NCBI GenBank assembly: GCA_034638255.1
Contig: JAWPGT010000055.1
Location: 62,001-126,000 of the forward strand
Direction of reading: 5' to 3'
Source of the DNA: Coprinus comatus
Lineage: Eukaryota; Basidiomycota; Agaricomycetes; Agaricales; Agaricaceae
Length of the DNA: 64,000 bases
The notes beneath the pieces were generated by a model. The model was given only the letters and a program-made list of their open reading frames with translations, ran no database searches and was not told the DNA's origin. A program made the translations under genes and the position numbers. Below, piece after piece: positions 12,072-24,852 of the stretch; position 1 is the first letter of the stretch; each line of letters opens with the position of its first letter.

Positions 12072-13676
12072 TTACGATCGTCGTATAGCCGAAGGTGACT
12101 CCGTTACGCAGCCGCTGCCAACGGTACCAAAAGCAGGTCTCAGTGCCGTGGAAACATGAGCATCTCTCGACCCTCTAAGGTAGGGCATAGAGGGGCTGTA
12201 CTGGTAAGATTGAACCGACACGTGATTATGTGGTAATGCAACCGGTGAATGAATTGGAGTTGTCACTGTGGATAAAGGGGGAGAAAATGGCGAGAGCGAC
12301 ATTGAAGTTGACGAAGGAGACGATGAATGAAAACTGGATCCAGGGGTTGATGCACGATGGCGAAGTCTTGCGGAAGAAGATTTGGGATATTGCTGATGTG
12401 GATAATCCTGTGTAGAGCGATAGTGAGACGGTGATGGTGGTGTGGGTGTTCCGCGGGCTTCTGGTCGTACGTCTTCCCCCCATGTCATAGGTGCAGATAC
12501 GCGGCGAGAACGAGGTGCATCCTCGGGGGTATAGTACTCATCAAGTTTCATTTTATTCTGGTAATCCTCGTACATCTCAGTTTGAGCGTAAGAAGCTGTG
12601 GGCACATGAGTCTGATTACCATAATAAGGGTAAGGCGTGTTGTAAGGATGTGTGGCCCTGGGCGTCTGATCTCCCGACACAGATTCAACGGATTGAGGAA
12701 TCACTGGGCCCACGACACTAGAGCGACGACGTCGTCTGCGAGCGTTATCCGACAGCATCTCATGATCATCCTTATGGTTGCGAAGATGGCGTCTCATATT
12801 AGAATTGACGTTGAACTCACGACCACACTGAGGATAAGGGCAACGGAACGCTGATAAATAGAGTTGATAAGTATTTTCGAAAGCGAAAAATATGATTAGG
12901 CTTACGTGTTGCCCCAGTATGAGTATTGAGATGAATCTTGAGACTGCTTGGTCGGTTGAAAGGCTTGTGACAAACTGGACAAACATGTTTCCGGGGCATT
13001 CCAGAACCTGCTACGCCAGGAATGTCTTCATCCGTAGCCATCTCAGAGTCCAGATGGCTTTGCGGAGATCCGACAGACGGCCCTGGCAGGGTCCATGCTG
13101 GATGTGACGGATCCGAGGAAGAAATTGGTTGGGCGTCAGGGTGAGCGACTCCATCTCGACTTCTCGGATAACGTCCCGGGACGTGATCTTGACGAGCGCC
13201 GCGATGGTGGGGGTGGTGGCGAGCTGACGTGGACGGGTATGTTTGTTGGGGAGGGGAACGAGAGGGAATATAAACGTCGGCTGGGTGTGGAACCATGGGA
13301 GGAAGCGTCCCGCACTGTGTTTGTGCATTGTAGTCGTTTTTTGAACGAGAATCAATATGATAAACCGTGCTCTGATGCTTCAAAAGACCATGTTGAAGGT
13401 GGGCCGTCGATGGAGAGGGTGCACGTGAGTGTGAGGAGGATGGCCTGCTGTTCGAGACCTCCTCGCGACGAGGGCGACAAGTTCTCTGAGAATAGGTGTG
13501 AGGATGATTTTGAATGGTATGGACTAGAGATGAACGTACTGGATGACCAGCATCGAATAAGTGTTCTGTGTGGCGGAGAGTGAGTTAGGGGGGAGTGTGG
13601 AGGATCCGGGGAGTGGCTTACCTGGGAAGAGCTCGTGGATGCCGGGGAGGGATACGAGTGGGTGTGGGCTGGACAT
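12072..13676 (-). CDS. C2H2 zinc-finger transcription regulator, two fingers
   Basis: Three exons (13676-13622, 13565-12906, 12850-12072) splice in frame to 497 residues. Two tandem C2H2 fingers sit mid-protein. Finger 1 is C214-P-V-C with paired His in HLNTH. It is joined by the TGATPF linker, split by intron 2, to finger 2 with C242, C247, H260 and H264. Such closely linked paired fingers bind DNA in the nucleus. The first 210 residues and the C-terminal 230 are Ser/Pro/His/Tyr-rich and probably disordered. They carry a basic patch just after finger 2 (NARRRRRRSS) that could serve as a nuclear signal. The finger pair resembles a group conserved in Agaricomycetes, some of which regulate fruiting-body development. 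I cannot assign it to a named member. The gene sits alone between two gene-free stretches. Confidence 0.88.
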
Positions 13677-13710
13677 GGTGGGTGGAGGAAAGAGGGATTG
13701 TGTGGGGAAG

Positions 13711-13720
13711 GTATTATATA
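13711..13720 (-). promoter_or_regulatory. TATA-like element of the C2H2 gene
   Basis: On the minus strand TATATAATAC lies about 35-45 bases before the ATG at 13676. This is close but plausible for a fungal core promoter with a short leader. Confidence 0.4.
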
Positions 13721-15658
13721 GAGCAGCAGCTTAGATGCCGCGTCGAGCTAAAAATGGGGAGTGATGGTGAAGGAAGAGTTTGTGGACAGATATGGACTCT
13801 CAGTTTTAATGGGTTTTTGCCTGTAACGCACTGCGTATATGTCACGACAAAATCTAGATCCAGAACTCAGATTAGCGCGTTCCATGATCGTCGTTTCACT
13901 CTCAGATCCAAATCGGTCACGCTGCCGTTACACCGTCGATCGTATCGTCCTTGCCTTATCTGGCTACTAACCGGCCGAGCGCCGATGCATCACGGAGACG
14001 TTACCGGTATATAGTTTACTTGCCGTAATCTCACATCCTTCCTTCCTTCCAACAACTGCCGATCTAGTCGCTATCCCCACGTTGTCTCGGTCTTCAAACA
14101 TCGAGGATCCTGATCTCTTGACCACTCTCAGGGTCAACCATTGCCTCCAGGCCTTCCGCACGGAATCCCCACTGCTGTAGTAATACGTATTCCTACAAGA
14201 TTGACAATTTAGTACCTATATGACTCAACCTCTCCTTCCGTTCCTCTCGTTCAGATAATCTTATTCTTCAAGTCGCCGAATCGGCGTCCTTGGACAACGC
14301 GGATAAGAATCCACCGGCCCTCTCTGCTTCATCCAGAATCCCAAGGCGTGGCGTACTAGCTCCAGCTCAGAAGCCGAAGCCGCACTAACTTGAGCTCAAC
14401 CTTATTACCTCTCTGCAAGGCGCAGTTAGACCTCTTCCCAGTACACCTTATTCCAATGTCTGCACAATGCGACATTTTATTTAGAACATTCCGTTTCAAT
14501 ATACGATCACATTGGTATATTAGTAAAACGCGGCTTTCATTTCAAAAGAATGAGCTGCGTACTTATGTACCGATCAGGAGACATAAATGTTGATGCTAGA
14601 ATGCAGGTTCATCAGAAAAAAAAACGTAACGAAAAGCTTATTATCTGCTGTGCTAGTAAATCTCCTTCTTTATGCGGGCTTTACATTTCTACATTCCTCC
14701 GCAGGTCCACAGAAAGTATATGAATTTTATGGTAACTCGTTTGACGATTCACGATTATTGCCCAAAGTAATTTGATCCAAATTGCCTTTCCATTCCCAAT
14801 TTGGTTTTCATTCCCCCATTAAGACCAATCCACTTTCATGTTTACTCAACAAATCTTTATCCTTGCAAATGCAATTCAAAACCAGAAGTGTACGTGTCAC
14901 AAAATCTCAAATTTTCCAGAACTTGTCCCCTCCGACCTCCTCGGTTCTCCAGTATACTTAGCTTGACTACAACACGGTTACTCAACGTACTCAAGACGTT
15001 ACAATGACACCAAGCAAATAAATCGTTTCCGTTTCTCTGGCATTAAATGATGAAGATACCAATTACCACTATCAAGGATCCTCTCAACTCCTGTAGTTCA
15101 TAGTTACTCTCAATCATTTACTGCGGAATGGCGGAAATCGTACAACTCTGACAAGTTTCTATCCAGCCATGCTGCCCGAAAGAGCTGTTATTTTTGGTAA
15201 CATATCATTAACTCTTAGGAGCACACGTTGGGCCCTAAGGGTACGGATCGAGTGTTGTTGGTGATGATGGTGACGTTTTAATGTATAAAGATCATCACAC
15301 CTTTTGATCCAATCACAATATCCATCAAAATATGTATTGTATGTAAAAGCTGACCCACTGCCTCCTGTTGACAAAAGATAAGTAAATACTCTTTGAAAGG
15401 ATATCGTACATTGAATGTCACAACTGGTGATTCTGATTGATGATGCCAATTTTTTTCATTAGTTGCACACGGTTTTCATTGAACAACGCTGCCAAGGTTT
15501 TGGACATATGATATTCGTAGTGTGGATACCTACCCATAACTGTAAACATCACTACTGAAATCGATGAAATCAAAACATAGAAACACATGGATTATGACTA
15601 TTCTCATTCAACTCACCAGAGCCGGAAGAGAGATACTTCTGTTTCTGGTTTCCCAAAA

Positions 15659-15676
15659 AGAGAGAGAGAGAGAGAG
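15659..15676. repeat. (AG)9 microsatellite
   Basis: Nine perfect AG units. Confidence 0.9.
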
Positions 15677-16154
15677 GGAGCTTGAGACCTGGTGAGAAAC
15701 ATTAAGTAATACATCGTTCAAGTCGTCCGAAGCAAGGAAAGAGTTCATGGTCACGACCACGGGATACAAAAAAAGACGGAAACATCCGTTTTTGGGAGGA
15801 AGAGGGGGGGAAAGGGAAAAGGTCACCAGTTAACGGTCAACGGTAAACTCCAAAGAGGTTCCTTCGATGTCAAACGCGGTGTCCGTAATCGTTAATCCTC
15901 AATCCGCAAATTCGCGTTCTCCTTTGATTGAAAGAGAAGAGAAGTTCTTCTTTACGGTCACCTATCAAATCACCGAAGAGTTTGAGAGGGCCCCTGCCCA
16001 ATAATAAATAAAAAGAACTCTCCAAAGAGTATAGGTACGCGAGAACGCCGCTCATCCTAAAATAATTTATGATTATGATGATTGGCCACTCCAACACCGT
16101 CGAGCGAAGCAGTGGTGAGGGTGGGACCCGTGGTCCGTGGGTGATCATGGAAGT

Positions 16155-16230
16155 TTCGGATGAGTCGGATTCGGATGATGATGATGCGTGATGATATATA
16201 CAGTATGATGCATGATGTATGATGATCAAT
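16155..16230. repeat. imperfect GAT/ATGATG-rich tract
   Basis: Low-complexity tract of repeated GATGATG and ATGATGCATGATG-like units interrupted by TATATA. Confidence 0.6.
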
Positions 16231-19200
16231 AGCGCCTGAGGCCTGATCGTTATCATGAATCCACAATCCGTTACCCATTAATGATTAATCCCATTATCGA
16301 TTTCGACTATGGAAGTGTGGAAGTAGAAGTAGCAGGTGGGAAGTCCGTGGGGTCCGTTTAGAAGATGATTTGTGACTCATATTTGGACTATGATCATGTA
16401 TCGTACCATCAGAGGTAAGTGAATCAGGAGTTCGAGGCGCGGAAATGAAAAAATTAGGGACAGGGACTCGGACATCATTCATATAACACGAGAAAACCTG
16501 AATTCAGTTTGAAGTAACTATAAAATGAGTCATTTCCCTGAGAATCCGATACCTATTATAACTAATTACCAGACTAAGCTGAGCTCTCTCGGTCAAGTTC
16601 GTCTTCAGCGCTGATGTTGAATTCTGATGTGGAGTCGGATGTAGATGCTTAGGTAGGCGGTATTATTAACTACTTGTATAGAGCTGGTCGTTCTTGCGGC
16701 GTAATCAGTGATCATAATCATGATGAGCCTTAATGGGGTATTATCAAGGTGGTTATCTCAGGTCTTGTAGCCTCAGGTAGGACTTGTCAAGAAGGGATTG
16801 TACCTTAGTGTAAATCACAAGAGAAGTTGCCACTGTTGTTCCTTATTACCCCATGAATACGAGAATCATGACGTACAAGTGGCGGCTGGTAGTGGCAGGT
16901 GTAACATGTAACTTTTAACACAGTTACTAAAAAGAAAAAATATATATTAACATTTGAGGTCCGGACGTGATCAAAAAAGTGGACGACGTACGATACACTA
17001 TGTCCTTTAACACAGCTTGTCTATTTGTCAATGTCATACGTCAGGACTTCAGCAAGGTTGACTTCTAGCTAGAACGGATGCCGAATTAATGAATCGTAGG
17101 ATTAACAGCGTCATGAACATCATATCATATCATGTCCACCCCCGTGTCCAATGTCCAACGTCCATTGTAACACTCCAAGCGCCTTCAGACTTTTGACTGT
17201 TGGTCTTCTCCAGAACTCCACCAATACGTCACTATATTTATGGAGCTATGCTTCCCCGTAGTACCTCAAACGCCCAAGCACATGGTAAACACGTTTCCTT
17301 TTTGTCATTTTTCTTTTCACAACTTCCTGCGGGCCTACGGACCCATGGGTCTCGGACATGTATGGGTCTTGTACTCTACATTAGTGAAGCTCTTTTCTTC
17401 CGTTGTTGTCGTTTCTTCACATTTTACCGGCACATTGTGCCATTACATCTACATATAGACTTAATACATACTTATAAGTTAATCGAAAGTCATTGCGGAG
17501 CTCCGATCCTGGTATGATTTAACAGACTTCATGTGTGGTGGGGGTGAAATTACAACAGGGGGTCTTAAAACGTACAGTTCTACTCCCAGAGTTTCAAATA
17601 CTACATAGTATACTGCCTTCAAACAGCTTGAAACATCTTAGGCCTCAGAACTTTACAAGGAGAAGTCGTGTATTTAAACAATGATAGATGATAGATGAGA
17701 TGCACTGGATGTAAGGAGTAGTACTAGTAGTGTGACAACAGACTCTGATAGAGGCGCTCTTCATTATCAACATGGTGGTACCTAGTACATGACGGCAGTG
17801 TACCAGCCAGGCCAATATCACCCAGTATTACGGCGCGACTACGGCTACAGCCCAACCGTAAGCCGTAAACATACCCTACGCTTAAAATCGAGGCGACTTC
17901 AAACTTTCACACGGTCACATCAACTTTCACATTGTAGCTCGTTCTATGTTAAGCTTGTTCTTCTTATTAACCGGAACCATCTTTCTAGAACTATGTCATT
18001 TTTAGGTCTTTGTGGGAAATATTTCATTGTGTAGAGTGGGAAGATGTGACTGAGGTACTGCGAATTGAACCGGAGTCTGGTTTAGGCCGTTAACGGTTAG
18101 GGGCAGTAGCTCTTTTTTTGTTTTCACTACGGAGCCTGAGGGGGTTAAGTTATTAAACGGTTTATAAAAGTAATTCCTGCGTGATGTCCTTCATTACTGT
18201 TATATGAATGTCCTTGGATATCGGGAAAAAAAAAACAACATTTGCTAAAGCTATACTGTGCAGTGCTCCATTCGAAACTTCCTTAGAGGTTGGAGGACTA
18301 TTGCCGGTCACACAGGATTCGGATGTTACATGTTATATTGCTATTGCGTATGTTCATTTAACTGTTTTCAGAGAGAAAAGTCCGAAATGATCACATCGAT
18401 AATGATATGTTGAATCGCCGCACTGTTTCTGGAAGGTTGATTCCACTTGAATTTCCGAATATCCGTTTCGCACCCACGCCATGCTGCATGCATGCATAGT
18501 AAGTCATGCACTCTGTCTACGTGCTGAAATTGATACCTTTTGGGAAGGATTTCGTACAATGAAAGAAATGCTGATTAATTACCTTCAAATTGAACTTTAT
18601 CTTTATATAGGAGTTGTTAGTGCCAGTGTCATGAGTTGTGACCATCATCATAATCATAGCTACGTAGCCTGTATTCTGGTCTGGTCTGGTCTATCACCAC
18701 TGTCTACATACTAGTAAGATTGTCAATCAAAGAACCCAGGAAATATCGTCACAATCCTCGCACTGCATGTAATCACAGAAATGAAGAGAGAACAGCAGTA
18801 ATAATGAATCAAACTTGATCGATATGATATAAATATAAGGTACGGATCGTAGTAAATCCATAGATCCCGCGGAGCGTTCTAACTTCTCAAAGTTTCAAGC
18901 ACGTCCAATTTTATACTAGATAGTCTAAGTTGAAGAGGACATGAGTGACAGACTGAATCTAACCACCAAGCCACACTAATGATAATTTGAGCCCCGGTGA
19001 AGTCGAACTTTCAATTTAATCACCTTCTAGTATGTAGCTTTTTTCCAACAGGGTATACAGTTAACACCCTTGAAATGTATCAAGAGTTATATCCGAATTT
19101 CCGTATTTCGGCAACCTGGCTGTCACTTAACCAGCCTTTTCTCTACCAAATTTTAACTACATAACCCAGTAGCCACATCCCCGACTAATCCGCCTAACAC

Positions 19201-19845
19201 CCAACCGGCTTTAGGTAGACGAAACATTAAGATCATTGACCATTAGATCAGAAAGAAGTTTCTCCCGATGGAATGAAATGGAAACTGAGTTCAAGGTTAA
19301 ACGAGGAAATACTGGTACAGCCTCTTTTAAAGATACCAACCACTAGCATTAATGAAATGAGTCATTTTCGTTTTCGATTTTTACTCTTCCCTGTTATCTG
19401 GAAAATACTAGAAAGAAATGTACTGAACCGTAACTACGGTAAAGTATATACACAAATATCCGCTGCGGTGATTAGTATAGGTATCCGCCACCGGAACGAC
19501 GAGTCCGGAGGCAATGGAGATCAACTGAGAAAAAGAGCTACGAGTGTAATAAGTGTAACCTTGAGTGTGAAGTGTGGTCTCTTCATGGAGTATTTAGTTA
19601 CCGGTATCATCATGATGTTGTCTTTCTGATGTTTCCAAGTAGAAACGGCGTCTTTGGTACTCCAAATTTCGGATGCGTTAGTGGTGCCACAGTAGTACCT
19701 TGAGAGAAAGAAGAGAACAACGCCCTCCAAACTTTATCTCATTTTTTTTTTCACACAGGCGTTATAATTCGAGTCTCCGGCGGAGTTCGTATAAAACGAT
19801 CATGGTAGTCTAGCCGCCCTACCCGCTCCCCACTCAGTGAGACCG

Positions 19846-19880
19846 CCGAGCCGTTGAGCCGTTTGAGCCATTTTGAGCCG
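19846..19880. repeat. GAGCC repeat cluster
   Basis: GAGCC occurs four times in 35 bases with 4-6 base spacers (CGTT, CGTTT, ATTTT). Confidence 0.7.
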
Positions 19881-21522
19881 TCCAGAGGGCTCTTAGTTTG
19901 TTTCAATTTTCACACGTACACAGCTGGTCCTCATGCTGAAGGTTCACACTTCCTATAATAGCTCACAAGAGCATATGTTATGGGTGGGTCGTGTGGATAC
20001 GATCGACTCATGATTAGAATATATTTCAATTTTTGGGCGTTAATCGGCGGTGCGCCGCAAGTTATGACCCGTAGATGTGTGTATGTAACATAAAATAGAA
20101 TAAATCTGTTAATCCGAGCCCCGACGGTACTAAGGTGATCATTTCAAATGTGAAACAAAACATCCCAAACCTAACCCAAAATATTTGAAATAAGGGCTTC
20201 CCTTAGTACGGAGGGACTGCAGTTTTTTTTCACTTACATAGGGACAAGGCAAGCCTAGACTCTCATTTTCTACTGGCTCTCAGTAACTCGTTGGACTAAA
20301 ATATAAAAAACTATTTACATAGTATGCGTTCGACACTTTAGATCAATATGTTTATCTACGTTAGCACTTATTCCCCGCCATCTCGGCATATGTGTTCAAT
20401 GAAGAAACAACATTCATCCCAGTCGTCACGCCGACTTCCCCATATGTGTTGGACTAATACTATTTTTTTTTGAATCTCCGCTTTGGGCTGGAAAATCTCA
20501 CCGTCACTTGTCCAAGGTCCAGACTCAGATGTTTAATCTATTTTTCCATGCAATATCATACTGAGTAGGCCGATTGGTAACTGTATGATGTGTACGATCA
20601 TTTCTGTGTAATATCATACATGCGAGCCTGCCAGAGTAGTAATGGTTCTCAACACATGAAAAAGATGACCGTGTCATTTACTATATACCTATATGGGTAA
20701 ACAGTTGTCGTACGGGGAAAATACTCCCCAGAGCGAGCCTTTTTAGCGCTTAGCGCAAGATACGATTTATTAATATAATGAAATAAATTGAAAGATGATG
20801 TCACGCTCTTCGTGGCTTTACTCCGGTAAAACAACCCTTCGTGTAAATCTTTAAATGTGTTCATTTTTAGGTTTGCTGCGCAACAAGGGTCGAAGGGGTT
20901 CGGTTAGGGAGTTATCTGTTGAAGTTACCTTACGGATTTGTGAGTTGATGTATGGACCGAAGATTTTACTGATTGATTCTCAGGTTCATGCCGATCAGTT
21001 CCTTTTTGTAGCAATGTCACGCGCCCTTGAGTGCCGGAGAAACACACCGCCGTGCCCGTTCGGTAAGTTATGTATAAAAAACACAACATTTGATAGGTCC
21101 ACAAAATGAGTGTCTTCACCGCTTGTCTTCTTTTTGGCAGATCCAAATGTCTTCAAGTTGATGTACTAGTACGGTGGTTTCCTAACTGCTTTGAAGACGT
21201 TACCATGTGCAGCAAACCTTGGTTATCTACGCGTTTCACATCTCGTTGGGTCTGACAATCTTGAATGAGTTGCATCAGCTAGCAAAGCGAAGGTGGCGAC
21301 GATTGCATCGGACTGCCTCGAGAGAGATTGAGATTCTGTTTGAGAATCACAAATTACAGGTGATACCACATATATTGTCGGGATTGACGGAGCCGGGGTG
21401 TAGCAACTACTTCTAAAGGGACAATGATACTTAGTGTCCATGATTTGCATAGTATCCAAGTGATAACTTCTCTTACATGGCTGTGTTACAAAGTAACACT
21501 TAATTTGTGATTACTATAGCAT

Positions 21523-22673
21523 TCAAAGTTTCGGATGTCCAGACAACATACTATCTATAAATGTTGCGAAGGAATCAAACACTTCATCTGGGGGTTGGAC
21601 ACCAGGTTTTCTCTCGTCGCCTTCACGATATTTGCCTGTTTTCACTGTAGAAAAGCGATATTCAATCATCAGCAATCAGATGTGACCTAAGCCTCCAGGA
21701 CGGGATGATCCGAATCTGAAGCTCTGTTCGATAGAGCGAAATAATGCTCACCGAGAATTCTCCATAACCCCTTCTTCACAGCACCGTCACCAAGATCTGC
21801 TTCCACGTCATCTCCGATAATAGCAATCCTTCCCAGGCCCTCACTTCGACTTAACTCGCCAGAAGAGTAAAAATCATCTATAACAGTTTGATAAAATGGA
21901 CTCGTGGGCTTCCCGATGACGTGTGCTTGAATACCTGTTGCGTTTTCTAATGCGGTAATAAAAGGCCCAGGTCCAAGGGATAGACCAGGAGGAGACACAG
22001 TCTGAATATATTTTGCTTTATGCGTTACTATCAAGGGTATGTTGCCGCCGGGTTGGACAGGTTCTTCTTCAACTCCTAGAGAAGTCAATGTCTCCGATGG
22101 CCGCGTAGATGTATTTTCTCTTTTCAAGATCCGAAAAGCAGTATTCAAATGCGGGTAATCGAATAGCTGCGGCGCGAGACCAACAACAACCGAGTCATAT
22201 GACAGTTCAGGTTTGTTGAAAAGATCTACCACGCCTGTAGATAAGATTTCTTCTTTTGCAGATTGTGAGAGTAAGAAGTAGGGTCTGTGTAAATCAGAAC
22301 GCCATTTTTGATCTACTGAAAATCATGACCATTTTACTACTCACCGTTGAAACCCTTTGTCTTTGATATACTGAGCTAAAGTACCAACGCTTGTCCACAC
22401 TTCCCGCCGTGATCGCTGAGGTCGTGGATCTCCGCTGTCAGGAGGTAGTAATGTATCTTCTTGGACCTGGAAACCCATATTTTTGAGGCGACGGACAAGC
22501 GATGCCGTGGATTCTTTGCTGGTATTACTGCAAAGACGGAATGGAACATGGGAAGCACACAGCCGATTGAAGGCATCAACAGCATTAACAGTGGGTATCG
22601 TTCCAACGTGTAAATTCCCCGAAACATCAATCAAAAGCGCTCGGATGTATGGTCGTGTCCTAGGAGCGTTCAT
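21523..22673 (-). CDS. HAD-superfamily hydrolase, HDHD2/LHPP-like
   Basis: Three exons (22673-22345, 22284-21752, 21644-21523) join in frame to 327 residues, a little longer than the usual 260-270 of this group. Motif I is D16-V-S-G-N-L, with Ser in the second position as in HDHD2/LHPP rather than the usual DxD. Motif II is SNTSKES. The cap-side blocks VVGLAPQLFDY and LNTAFRIL, and the segment GLSLGPGPFITALENATG, match the HDHD2 pattern. Motif IV is IGDDVEADLGDGA, and the C-terminal VKTGKYREGDE is encoded by the last exon. Members are cytosolic Mg-dependent phosphatases acting on phosphoamino acids, pyrophosphate or small metabolites, so the substrate here is open. Its start faces the SDR gene 650 bases away, so the two are divergent. 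Confidence 0.9.
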
Positions 22674-23270
22674 TCGAGATTCAGAGAGGGTGTTTGTGAA
22701 TGTGGCTGGGTGCAGTGAGCGTTACGGTGCAGGTGTTATCAACTTTGTGACATATGATGTCAAGAAATCTTCACTAAGTTATCATAGGAGAGAGGTCTAT
22801 CTCAAGTGTAGTAAGCTGTGATTGTGGCACAGTTTTTAATAGAAAGTTATTGGGTATTGTGGGACAGAGAGAGCAACCCAGAGACAGAAAATGGTGAATG
22901 TCCTTTTCACACTCCGGGCCGGGACGTCCGTCCGCCTCTATTTCCAAATGTGCTTTGTTTCAAAAGCGAAACATTCTTTACGATAGCTGAAAATGTTGAT
23001 GAACCCTCAATTTTACGCACCCTGATTCGAGGGGCCTTCTTACGTGATGTTCATCTCGTTCTGAGTATGACCCACTGTTCCTTGTTGTTCTGTCGATGCC
23101 AAGTTGAAACAAACTCATACCAAGGTCCAAGACCAAGATGGCACAGTTTGTTCTGTTCTGGGTTAAGCGGCCCTCGAACATCAGAAAACGATACTGAAAG
23201 AAGGAAAACTCTAATGCATGTGCTGAATATACCAGACAAGTCAGTTTTAAGGCTTCTTTTAGTAATCAGG

Positions 23271-23278
23271 TATATAAG
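23271..23278 (+). promoter_or_regulatory. TATA box of the SDR gene
   Basis: TATATAAG lies 44-51 bases before the ATG at 23322. Confidence 0.5.
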
Positions 23279-23321
23279 ACACCTGTGGCAAGTTCTTTCT
23301 ACTCAACCCAACAAAAAAGTA

Positions 23322-24516
23322 ATGGCTTCGACATCCATCTCTCAACTAGTTTGGTTGATTACTGGGACATCGTGAGCCTACTTCTATACCTACACAAGGA
23401 CAATTAGATTTCTGATATTGACACATTGATACTCATCTAAGAACCGGCTTAGGTCGCGATTTGACGATTGCTGCCCTTAACCGCGGCGAGAAGGTCATCG
23501 CTACTAGCAGAGCACGGTCATTATCCCAACTAGATGATCTGAAGGCCGTAGGAGCCGAAACCCTTGAACTTGATGTGACTGCTTCTCTTGATACTCTGAA
23601 AGAAATTGCCAAAAAAGCGGTCGCAATTTATGGAAGAATTGATGTGCTCGTCAACAATGCGGGTAGGTTCTGCTTTTGTTAGATCCATGACTCGTCTGAC
23701 GATGCAACCCGCAAACCAGGATATATCCTTGTTGGCGCAATAGAGGAACATACGTAAGTATAGTGGCCATGTATGGTTTACTTCTACTCACAATCTGAGG
23801 CTCTAGTCCTGAAGAAACGTTAGACCAATTCCAAACCAATGTTTTCGGTGCTCTAAATGTAACTCGAGCATTCCTGCCATACATGAGAGAACGCCGTAAT
23901 GGGACAATCGTCTTCATGGGTTCAATTGGAGGATGGACGGAGCAACCAAGCGCTGCACTTTATGCAACTACAAAAGGAGCAGTGAGATGTCCGTCGTTTT
24001 CTTCAACCCTATGGTCATTTTATGGAAGCTAACCTCCATTCAAACATAGTGATTTCCTCTAGTTTACATGCCGAAATTTCACCATTGGGATTACGATCCA
24101 TTTGTTTTGATTTTGGTTATTTTCGTACATCCTTCCTCACACCTGGTCATCGTATGCCTTACATACCCCGGATCGAAGACTACAAGGAACTCTCTAAGCA
24201 GTATGAGACGGCCCTTCAAGGTACGGATCTTTTTCTTTTCTTGAAATGTAGGTGCTCTCCATACTAATCTACTGCATTACTCTTTCCTGCCAAAGCTTAT
24301 AACGGGAACCAACCCGGAGATCCGAAAAAGGGTGTTGAGGTTGTATTGGATGTTATTCGGAATGAAGGTGTAGCGAAAGGCAAATCTTTCCCAGAATCAC
24401 TTGCTCTTGGAAGTGATTGTTATGATGCTGTAAAAAGGTTTACTGCTAACACCTCACGATCGATTGAAGAATGGAAAGATGTTACTTTTAGTACCGATTT
24501 CCCTGCTGATTCTTGA
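23322..24516 (+). CDS. short-chain dehydrogenase/reductase (classical SDR)
   Basis: Six exons (23322-23371, 23442-23662, 23720-23753, 23817-23998, 24050-24220, 24296-24516) give 292 residues. The nucleotide-binding motif T14-G-T-S-T-G-L-G is split by intron 1 and regained only with the acceptor at 23440-23441. LDVTAS marks the cofactor-side beta4 region, NNAG lies near residue 90, the catalytic Ser is in GSIGGW, and the catalytic pair is YATTK. These identify an NAD(P)H-dependent oxidoreductase of the classical type, probably cytosolic and acting on an alcohol or carbonyl. The fourth intron needs the unusual donor GTCCGT at 23999; the more usual GTGAGA six bases earlier breaks the frame. The P450 follows 340 bases downstream on the same strand. 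Confidence 0.9.
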
Positions 24517-24852
24517 TTTGTATCATGTGTAGGGGATGCCTGAACGGTATTGCAGTATTACACACATATGTATAGTTTATATCTTTCAACGTACAGAATC
24601 CTGTTATGATCCATACTATAGCCTAAGCTCGTAGAATTGAACTGTTTTTCTACTCATCGCAAGCAAAGATTATGACCAGGGTCCAGGGGTATGACAAATC
24701 CAAGGCATCAGTCAGACCTATTCTTAGCTGCCTGAGGCCATGTACTAGGTCTCACAACGTACTAGCCATCTTTGCGATACTTGGTGACAGTAGTTTAAAT
24801 TCACAGACGATGGCGTCCAACACCCTTCAACACCACTGTTATCATTAACCAC

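Larger units (their letters stand above)
13721..21522. other. 7.8-kb gene-free stretch
   Basis: I could not build any gene here on either strand. The open frames are short, lack coherent splice partners and show no motif. Simple repeats are present at 15659-15676, 16155-16230 and 19846-19880. It covers the upstream side of the C2H2 gene and the downstream side of the HAD phosphatase gene. Confidence 0.55.

Noticed and set aside
13095..14014. Long plus-strand open frames opposite the C2H2 gene
   Set aside because: They are antisense to a well-supported three-exon gene and have low-complexity Gly/Arg composition from complementary Ser/Pro/His codons.
17200..21146. Scattered 60-120 codon frames (17200-17517, 19273-19629, 20855-21109)
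   Set aside because: Isolated, no motif, no splice partners, and amino acid make-up looks random.
21687..22340. HAD protein seeming to lack its C-terminus and cap start
   Set aside because: Introns at 21645-21751 and 22285-22344 restore VKTGKYREGDE and the region between motif II and the VVGLAP block.
22818..23375. 185-codon plus-strand frame between the HAD and SDR genes
   Set aside because: No family features, overlaps the SDR start and its TATA box, and its composition is not protein-like.
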